Of a stretch of 64,000 nucleotides of DNA, positions 45,431-51,569 are shown piece after piece (the stretch's first letter is position 1; each line of letters starts with the position of its first letter). This DNA comes from Bacillota bacterium (lineage in GTDB: Bacteria; Bacillota; Clostridia; Saccharofermentanales; DTU023), in contig JAEWER010000019.1 in assembly GCA_023389255.1 (NCBI GenBank), positions 128,790 through 192,789 of the forward strand, in the 5' to 3' direction. The notes under the pieces were generated by a model. The model was not told where the DNA came from, did not search any database, and saw only the letters and a list, made by a program, of their open reading frames with translations. The position numbers and the translations under genes are program-made.

Positions 45431-46048
45431 GTGCTACAAGTATTTGTTCGTAATTTTATCAGTTTTGATTTTCTTATTTTTGTGTTGGCAATCTTTAATG
45501 CCGGCATTTTTTTACGTAGCTTAAGACTTACTAGAAAGCTAAGAAAGGTGTTAAACCCCAAAGGTTATTTACCGGGTGGTTGGCATGACTATCGCAAAAT
45601 TTCTGCATATTACCATAAGTATCTGAAGCCTGAGGGAGAACAAGAATTACTTGAGCGCTATCGCAAAGTTTTAAGCAGTTATTCTTTGTTCGAGAACATC
45701 TCTGCGATTTTCCCGCTGCTGGGTATTCTGGGTACCGTTATTTCTCTGATTCCCATGGTTAATAATATTGGTGAGATTGAGACCAACTTATTTTTTGCAG
45801 CGTTAACCTCCACATTTTGGGGCATTGTATTTGCCATTATTTATAAATCAGGTAATGGCTTGTTGCAGGCAGAGATTGAGATTTTAAGTGATCAAGTAAA
45901 TTTGTACGTGGATCGTAATACCAGACTTCTAGTTAAGGCTTCCGAGATTGAGATTAAACAAGAGATGGAAAAAAAGTCGGATAGTACGACTGAAAACACG
46001 ATTACCAAAGTATCTACCGATATTGATCCCGAAAAGGAATTAGTCTAG
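45431..46048 (+). CDS. MotA/TolQ/ExbB-family proton channel subunit
   Basis: 205 residues. One helix at about 9-30, then a cytoplasmic stretch, then two helices with the family core IFPLLGILGTVISLIPMV (about 94-111) and FFAALTSTFWGIVFAIIY (about 121-138), and a charged C-terminal tail. This is the TolQ/ExbB topology. GTG start; weak AAGG site. The next gene, a TolR/ExbD-like protein, overlaps by one base, the expected partner order. Proton-motive stators of this type normally energise outer membranes or motility, neither of which is expected here. Confidence 0.82.
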   Translation: MLQVFVRNFISFDFLIFVLAIFNAGIFLRSLRLTRKLRKVLNPKGYLPGGWHDYRKISAYYHKYLKPEGEQELLERYRKVLSSYSLFENISAIFPLLGILGTVISLIPMVNNIGEIETNLFFAALTSTFWGIVFAIIYKSGNGLLQAEIEILSDQVNLYVDRNTRLLVKASEIEIKQEMEKKSDSTTENTITKVSTDIDPEKELV

Positions 46049-46644
46049 TGCGTAAAAGACGTGGCTTAACAATGGATTTAACGCCTTTATTGGATGTTAT
46101 TTTAATCATCCTCTTCTTGGTTTTGATGGTACAAAAAATTGAGACGACTAAGGCTATAGATAAAAACAAGCAACAAGCAGATAGACAAAAACAGGCTGAG
46201 GTAGCAGTACTAGCAGAAAAAATTGAAAAGCTACAGCAAGAAAACCAAAAGCTGAGTGAAGATTTAACACAGTCTGAAAAAACTAAGCAACGCATCTTAG
46301 AAGATCAAGGTCTGACACAAGAAAAGCTAGCACTAGTAGATGTTTTAGAAGAAGAGAGCAATCAGTTGCGTATAACTATTCCTAGCAATTATCCCAGGCA
46401 ACCTTTAGCCGTAAAGGATATGGCAACTGGTGAAATAAAAACGTATGAAGATCTTTATAAGATGACTGAAGCCATTAAAGAAAAGCTACAGCAAGGTGGC
46501 AACAAAATGGCTGTCATTATTCTTTCTTTCGATAGTCGTCATATCCTTTTCAAGGATTATCAGAGAGTTAACCAGGCAATTTTGCAATTGCGAGCAGAAG
46601 CTAAACAGAATATTCTCTACCGTGAGCAAGATCAAGCCAATTAA
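46048..46644 (+). CDS. TolR/ExbD-like subunit with coiled coil
   Basis: 198 residues. A short basic N-terminus and a single helix with the proton-channel Asp: RRGLTMDLTPLLDVILII (residues 4-21; D16 in PLLDV is the conserved position). A coiled coil follows (about 38-90), then an alpha/beta domain with VIILSFDSRHILFKDYQ. The insertion of a coiled coil between helix and domain is longer than in ExbD. GTG start overlaps the preceding stop by one base. Confidence 0.78.
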   Translation: MRKRRGLTMDLTPLLDVILIILFLVLMVQKIETTKAIDKNKQQADRQKQAEVAVLAEKIEKLQQENQKLSEDLTQSEKTKQRILEDQGLTQEKLALVDVLEEESNQLRITIPSNYPRQPLAVKDMATGEIKTYEDLYKMTEAIKEKLQQGGNKMAVIILSFDSRHILFKDYQRVNQAILQLRAEAKQNILYREQDQAN

Positions 46645-46701
46645 AGCACCAACCAATATTTTGGTGCTAAAATTAAAAATCATTATTCTGAGAGGTGTGT
46701 T

Positions 46702-47709
46702 ATGGATTCAGAACAAAAAAACACAGTGGAAAATTTGACTCAAGAAAATATGACTATTGGCGAGCAAGCTGCTAAAGTGACTGAGCACGGAGCCGATGAA
46801 CTGACAGCTACAACTGAACAAGTTGAAACTAAAACAGAAACTGAAACTGCTAAGACAGAAGAAACGGCCCAACACGCACAGCCTAATCAAGCCCAGCAAC
46901 AGGCTTATCAACAGTCGCAAGGGCAAGCATATTATGCTCAACCTCAGCAGGCACAAGCATATCAAGCTCGCTATCAACAACCGCAGCAAAATCAACAACA
47001 GTATCAACAGTACTATCAACAACCACAACAAAATCAACGCCAACAGGCATATGGTCAACCTCAGTTTGATCAACAACAGTATAGAAACCAACAATATCAG
47101 CAACAGTATGCATATCAAAATCAGCAACAAGCAGGTTATAAACAACAAGCAGGTCATAACCCTTATGCTCAGGCTGGTTATGGTCAATTCCATATGCAAA
47201 CTCCAGCACAAAAGGCGATGCATCAGTATGAAATTGGCAAACTTTGCTTAAAGATTGGTGCTATCTTCGACATTGTCATCGCCAGTATTATTTACTTGCT
47301 AGCACTGATTATCATGGTTGGTGGCAGTGCATTGTTATCCTTTAGTAGCTCTGTTTCTTCTGGATTACACTCAGCAGACAGCTTTTTTGATATGGATGGA
47401 ACAGGATCTAGCCTAGGTGTTATCAGCGGTGCCGCTGGTGCTTTAGGTGGCGCAGTTGTTTTTGTAGTCGCCATTCTTGTGTTGTTAATAGGTACTTTCT
47501 ACTTAGTTAAGGGTATCTTGAGTCTCAAGTGGAATAAACGTCCCAAAGAAGCGGATAATAGTGTGGCGGCTATCGTCTTAGGTGGTATTGCGTTGGTAGC
47601 TTCCTTCTTCAGTATGAGTACGCTTTTAATCTTCTTAATTGCTTTAGGCTTCGAGATTACATACTTAGTAGGTGCTATCTTAAAGCAAATCAATAAGAGC
47701 AAATTCTAG
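46702..47709 (+). CDS. Gln/Tyr-rich membrane protein
   Basis: 335 residues. A Glu/Thr-rich start (1-55), then about 110 residues made almost wholly of Gln, Tyr, Ala and Asn (about 56-165), then three to four hydrophobic helices (about 185-210, 240-275 and 290-330). No signal peptide; the Gln-rich part is probably cytoplasmic and disordered. Such tails occur in low-complexity DUF4064/DUF4870-like membrane proteins, but no family is claimed. GAGAGG precedes the ATG. It lies between the TolR-like gene and a second ExbD-like gene. Confidence 0.8.
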   Translation: MDSEQKNTVENLTQENMTIGEQAAKVTEHGADELTATTEQVETKTETETAKTEETAQHAQPNQAQQQAYQQSQGQAYYAQPQQAQAYQARYQQPQQNQQQYQQYYQQPQQNQRQQAYGQPQFDQQQYRNQQYQQQYAYQNQQQAGYKQQAGHNPYAQAGYGQFHMQTPAQKAMHQYEIGKLCLKIGAIFDIVIASIIYLLALIIMVGGSALLSFSSSVSSGLHSADSFFDMDGTGSSLGVISGAAGALGGAVVFVVAILVLLIGTFYLVKGILSLKWNKRPKEADNSVAAIVLGGIALVASFFSMSTLLIFLIALGFEITYLVGAILKQINKSKF

Positions 47710-47779
47710 TTGGCGCAGAACAGTAGAAATGGTTTATAAATAGCTAGAGGACACTCTAGCTATTTTGTTAGGAGATATT

Positions 47780-48166
47780 ATGCGTAATCAAGAGAAAAGG
47801 AAAAAACACAGTTGGGGCAAGTGGCTGATTTTGTTGGTGATTTTGGCAGTGTTGGCAGGCTGGCTCAAGGGTTGGATTCCAGGCTTAGGTAATGGCATGG
47901 AACAAATTTATTCGCAATTCAAGGGGAAAGATGTTACTAGTAGCACTACTACTAGTACAACGGAACAAGTAAAACAAAGTGAAATCAAAGTCAGTGGTGA
48001 CAAAGTTTACTTAGATGGTAACGAAATTCCACTAACTGAATTGAAAGCAAAACTACAAGCACAAAAAACTTCCGAAGTGACTATTGTTGATGATGGTGCC
48101 ATTAAGGCAACTTACGATGAAGTTTTTAAGATTCTGAATGAACTGAATGTTGCAACTGATCGCTAA
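47780..48166 (+). CDS. Small single-helix protein with ExbD/TolR-like extracytoplasmic domain
   Basis: 128 residues. A basic start, one helix (about 12-32), a Ser/Thr linker (about 52-64) and a compact domain whose pattern (VYLDGNEIPLTELKAKLQ, TIVDDGAIKATYDEVFKILNEL) follows the ExbD/TolR periplasmic fold. Unlike ExbD the helix has no Asp, so it cannot be the proton-carrying subunit. AGGAGA lies six bases before ATG 47780. It ends at a terminator and closes the run that starts at 45160. Confidence 0.68.
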   Translation: MRNQEKRKKHSWGKWLILLVILAVLAGWLKGWIPGLGNGMEQIYSQFKGKDVTSSTTTSTTEQVKQSEIKVSGDKVYLDGNEIPLTELKAKLQAQKTSEVTIVDDGAIKATYDEVFKILNELNVATDR

Positions 48167-48198
48167 AAAGTCCTGCTCTTTACGAGCAGGACTTTTTT
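48166..48198. terminator. Bidirectional intrinsic terminator
   Basis: 13-bp perfect stem AAAAGTCCTGCTC with its complement and a 5-base loop; it overlaps the 3' end of the convergent racemase gene. Confidence 0.93.
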
Positions 48199-49271
48199 AC
48201 ATATACCTTTTCAACCAAATCGGTTAAAAAAGCTGAATTGATTGCACCATAATTTACATTAAATAAGACTTTATCGCCAACCTTAAGTTCGGGTGAACCC
48301 GGCAATAATTCAACTAAAGTGTGATCAGAAGAAGAGCCGAGCACAGCGAAGTGCGGTTCAGCTGGAGTAATATCTCCCATGCCAAAATCTTGCTTGCCTA
48401 AAGCTACTAAACAGCGACGAATAATACCTCTATCCTTAGGTCTCTCTAATTGTTTGCCAAAAGCATTCAAGCCCATTTTTCCTTCAGATAAAGATGGTTT
48501 ATCGATTCGCTCAATAACTTCAGCTTCCAAACGGCAAAGGTTGTGCTTCAAATTAGGAAATAACTGGCCGGTATTAACATCATTTCCGCGAAGCAGGCAT
48601 TCACCAACTCGTAACTGGGTTATGCCTATTGGCAGGCTCTCATCTAAGAGCATGTAGACATTGGCAGAGTTACCACCAGAAATTATCTCGCAAGGAATGG
48701 TGCAACGTTTTTCTACAGTGTTTGCTACGCTCAACAGTTGTTGCATCTTATCGATATCTGGAATAATGGCACCAAGACAAGCGTGGTTGGTACCGATGCC
48801 CTTGAATTCTAATCCTTTATATTCATGCAGTATCGTATTGACTAAAGGAACAATGTCTTGCGGGAAAAGTCCCTCGCGCCTATCGCCTAACTCCACCATC
48901 AAGATAACGCCGTGTTTTTTATTTTGCCGTAGTGCTTCTTGGTTTAGCAGGCGCAGAGTTTCTTTTTCACTATTACAGCTGATATCAGAATAGGATACAA
49001 CTTCTTTTATTTCTGACTTAGCGGGCATACGGATGAGTATGCGAGTTATATCAGTTAGTTCAAGCTGAGTGTAACGCTTAAAATTGGTTAGGCGTGAGTC
49101 ACAGAAAGCTCTGCACCCTGCATCGTAGAGAGCTTGTACCAGCTTAGGGTCAGCCCCAAAGCTTTTTGTCACACAAGCGATGGTAACATTTCTTTTAGCA
49201 CCAATATTTTGTAACTTGCTATAGTTGTACTTGAGCTCTTCGATGTTGATCAATAAACGTGGTGTAGACAT
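48180..49271 (-). CDS. Alanine/ornithine racemase-family PLP enzyme (ornithine racemase-like)
   Basis: 363 residues. A fold-III barrel with the PLP lysine K36 in ACVTKSFGAD, EISGGNSANVYM (about 200) and a C-terminal beta domain with VGDKVLFNVNYGA. It lacks the normal alanine racemase catalytic Tyr signature and matches the Orr/YhfX-like branch, which racemises ornithine in Stickland clostridia. With D-proline reductase in the same window, L-/D-ornithine interconversion is a reasonable role but unproved. GGAGG precedes the ATG on the minus strand. Confidence 0.78.
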   Translation of the reverse strand: MSTPRLLINIEELKYNYSKLQNIGAKRNVTIACVTKSFGADPKLVQALYDAGCRAFCDSRLTNFKRYTQLELTDITRILIRMPAKSEIKEVVSYSDISCNSEKETLRLLNQEALRQNKKHGVILMVELGDRREGLFPQDIVPLVNTILHEYKGLEFKGIGTNHACLGAIIPDIDKMQQLLSVANTVEKRCTIPCEIISGGNSANVYMLLDESLPIGITQLRVGECLLRGNDVNTGQLFPNLKHNLCRLEAEVIERIDKPSLSEGKMGLNAFGKQLERPKDRGIIRRCLVALGKQDFGMGDITPAEPHFAVLGSSSDHTLVELLPGSPELKVGDKVLFNVNYGAINSAFLTDLVEKVYVKKSCS

Positions 49272-49357
49272 CGATACCTCCTATTTATATTCAGTGTAGC
49301 ATCGGAACCCTATGATCACAGGGTAAACGATTTTTAATATAGTTTGGAGAACAGAAT

Positions 49358-50737
49358 ATGCGTTTTCATTTGGCTCTTTGGTCAGCTAAAACTGTTAATT
49401 GGCTTGTCAAAAAAATAGCCCCCGGTAGAGGTTCTAACATCGCAGGTGCAGTAGCCTTAAAAATAGATCCTAATTTTGTAAGTAAGTTCAAATTTGATCC
49501 CGATAAAATTCTTTATGTTACGGGTACTAATGGTAAATCGTCTACTACCAATTTAATTGTTCATTTAGCGCAAAATGCAGGTTTAAAAATAATTAGTAAT
49601 ATTGAAGGTGCAAACATGTTGCCTGGTGTTGCCAATAGCTTGTTACGTGATTGCAGTTTGACTGGCAAGCTAGAAGCGGATTTTTTGGTGATGGAAACAG
49701 ACGAAAGATCGCTTCCATTGATCCATAATGCCTTGCCAACCAATAATCTACTGGTAACTAACCTACAAAAAGATCAGGTTGGTAGAAATGGTGACCCTGC
49801 ATTCATTTACCGAAAAATCAAACAGGTTGTTACACCTAATACAACCCTATTTCTTAACAACGAAGAACCTAGATCAGCGTCGTTACAATTTTTACCCCAC
49901 CGCCAACAATATTTTTTCAGTGTGGAAAAAAATGCTAGATCTTTTAATAAAGACCCTCAATTACCCACCATGCCTTGTCCACTCACGCACTCAGAGATTG
50001 AGTTTAGTTACATGAATGTAGATAATGTTGGACCTTTTAGCAATCGAGATGGCAGTTATAAATCTAAGAGCGAAAGCGAAGTGGACGATAGAATCAGCTC
50101 CATCAACTTTGACAATCGCACGTTTAATTATGAAGGGCTGGAATTCCACATTCCCTACAATGTCTCGCCCATGCTCTATAACTACGTAGCTGCCTTAAGT
50201 ATTGCCAAACATCTTTTCAAGATAGATCTCAAAGTATGCCAAGCAGCCTTTTTAGCATTTCAAAATATTGATGGAAGATTTGTTGAGTTTAGTTATCGCC
50301 ATAAAAAAATTAGATATCTGCGCATCAAACAGGAAAACCCAGATACTTTACAAAACGTATTAAACGTTATTGCCGATGAAAATGAAGAAGCATCCTTGGT
50401 ATTACACAAATTGCAGACAGTAGTTGATTTTAATCCCTTTTATCTCAATAACTTCTTTTGCTTTGATTGTGATATCGAAAGACTGAAAACAGGTAAATTA
50501 CAGCGCATAGTTGATGCAGGTAGTTCACATCAAGCAGATTCCATCAACTCCATTATATTGTGGCTTAAGGCAGTGGACTGGCCGGCGGACAAAATGGCAA
50601 GTGCCAAAACAACCAGCTCTAAAGATTTATTAGATTTGATCAGTCAGCAGCCTGGAGATGTTGTTTATCTCATCACTTATTTAGGCGAATATGAAGCTAT
50701 GCGAGATCTGATTGAAAAGGAGGAAACCTATGCTTAA
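49358..50737 (+). CDS. murT: Lipid II isoglutaminyl synthase, MurT subunit
   Basis: 459 residues. ATP-binding YVTGTNGKSSTTNLIVHL (about 51-68), the Mur-ligase ETDERSLP and LVTNLQKDQVGRNGDP segments, then a C-terminal domain specific to MurT. It amidates the alpha-carboxyl of D-Glu in lipid II with GatD, whose gene overlaps by eight bases. The zinc-ribbon insertion of other MurT proteins (two CPxC pairs) is degenerate: only MPCP remains (about 208). Confidence 0.9.
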   Translation: MRFHLALWSAKTVNWLVKKIAPGRGSNIAGAVALKIDPNFVSKFKFDPDKILYVTGTNGKSSTTNLIVHLAQNAGLKIISNIEGANMLPGVANSLLRDCSLTGKLEADFLVMETDERSLPLIHNALPTNNLLVTNLQKDQVGRNGDPAFIYRKIKQVVTPNTTLFLNNEEPRSASLQFLPHRQQYFFSVEKNARSFNKDPQLPTMPCPLTHSEIEFSYMNVDNVGPFSNRDGSYKSKSESEVDDRISSINFDNRTFNYEGLEFHIPYNVSPMLYNYVAALSIAKHLFKIDLKVCQAAFLAFQNIDGRFVEFSYRHKKIRYLRIKQENPDTLQNVLNVIADENEEASLVLHKLQTVVDFNPFYLNNFFCFDCDIERLKTGKLQRIVDAGSSHQADSINSIILWLKAVDWPADKMASAKTTSSKDLLDLISQQPGDVVYLITYLGEYEAMRDLIEKEETYA

Positions 50738-51554
50738 ACTAGCCAGTTTCTTACCTCACATACTCAATTTACAAGGCGACTTTGCCAATGCTAAAGCAAT
50801 GCAAAAAATAGCAGAAGCGCATGGTATCTCTTGTCAGCTAGATATTATTGATACCACAGATTTAGCTAACTTCCGTTTCACCAACTATGACATGGTATTT
50901 ATGGCATCTGGTGAAGTGGAACAATTTGTTTATATCAAGAGGCAGCTGGAACAGCACGCATTACTTGACGATCTCAAAGAGTTTATTGCTCAAGGCAAGG
51001 TGCTACTAGCTTGTGGCACAACAGTTGCTTTATTTGCTCAATATATTGAGCTGCAAAATGGTGAGAAATGTGAAGGATTGGGGATTTTGCCTATTGAGGC
51101 TAAAGAGCGCACCCACATTTATGCAGACGATGTTATTAGCAGAGTTCAAATAAAAGATCGGACTTTGCACTTGTGGGGAGCACAAGTGCAGTTAGTAGAT
51201 TTTACTCAAGTTAGTGGAGCGAAAGAAGCTTTAAGCACACATGCTAAGCCCTTTGGCGAGCTGTTATATGGCTATGGTGATAACGGTAAAACTAAAACTG
51301 AAGGCTGGCAGCTCGGTAACGCAATTTTTACGTTGCTACATGCGCCGTTGTTGGTTTATAACCCCTGGCTGGGAAGTGCTTTAATACACAGCTATTGTGA
51401 AGCAGAGATAAATCCATCGATGAAAGCTCTAGATTTTTCAGCCGAACAAGAGTGTGCACGTAATTTTTGTACCTATGTAGTCAACAAACCGCAAGGATTT
51501 GCTTCTTACAAAGCACCAGATTTGGCCACAATTGATTTGAAACTAGAAGCCTAA
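50730..51554 (+). CDS. gatD: Lipid II isoglutaminyl synthase, GatD glutaminase subunit
   Basis: 274 residues. A class I amidotransferase-like domain with nucleophile C95 in LLACGTTVALF and general base H204 in LLHAPLLVYNP. It supplies ammonia from glutamine to MurT. The usual CGGYQ loop is CGTTV here. AGGAGG inside murT precedes ATG 50730; the start seven codons earlier is unlikely. The product contributes to amidated (D-isoglutamine) peptidoglycan, common in Gram-positives. Confidence 0.88.
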   Translation: MLKLASFLPHILNLQGDFANAKAMQKIAEAHGISCQLDIIDTTDLANFRFTNYDMVFMASGEVEQFVYIKRQLEQHALLDDLKEFIAQGKVLLACGTTVALFAQYIELQNGEKCEGLGILPIEAKERTHIYADDVISRVQIKDRTLHLWGAQVQLVDFTQVSGAKEALSTHAKPFGELLYGYGDNGKTKTEGWQLGNAIFTLLHAPLLVYNPWLGSALIHSYCEAEINPSMKALDFSAEQECARNFCTYVVNKPQGFASYKAPDLATIDLKLEA

Positions 51555-51569
51555 ATCTTAAGAGTTTTT

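Noticed and set aside
45431..46644. Zorya-type phage defence (ZorAB)
   Set aside because: ZorA has a very long cytoplasmic tail and the system needs ZorC/D or ZorE nucleases or helicases; none is present.
46708..47223. 171-codon minus-strand frame opposite the Gln-rich protein
   Set aside because: Leu/Ile-rich translation of CAA/CAG repeats read backwards; it conflicts with a well-initiated gene on the plus strand.
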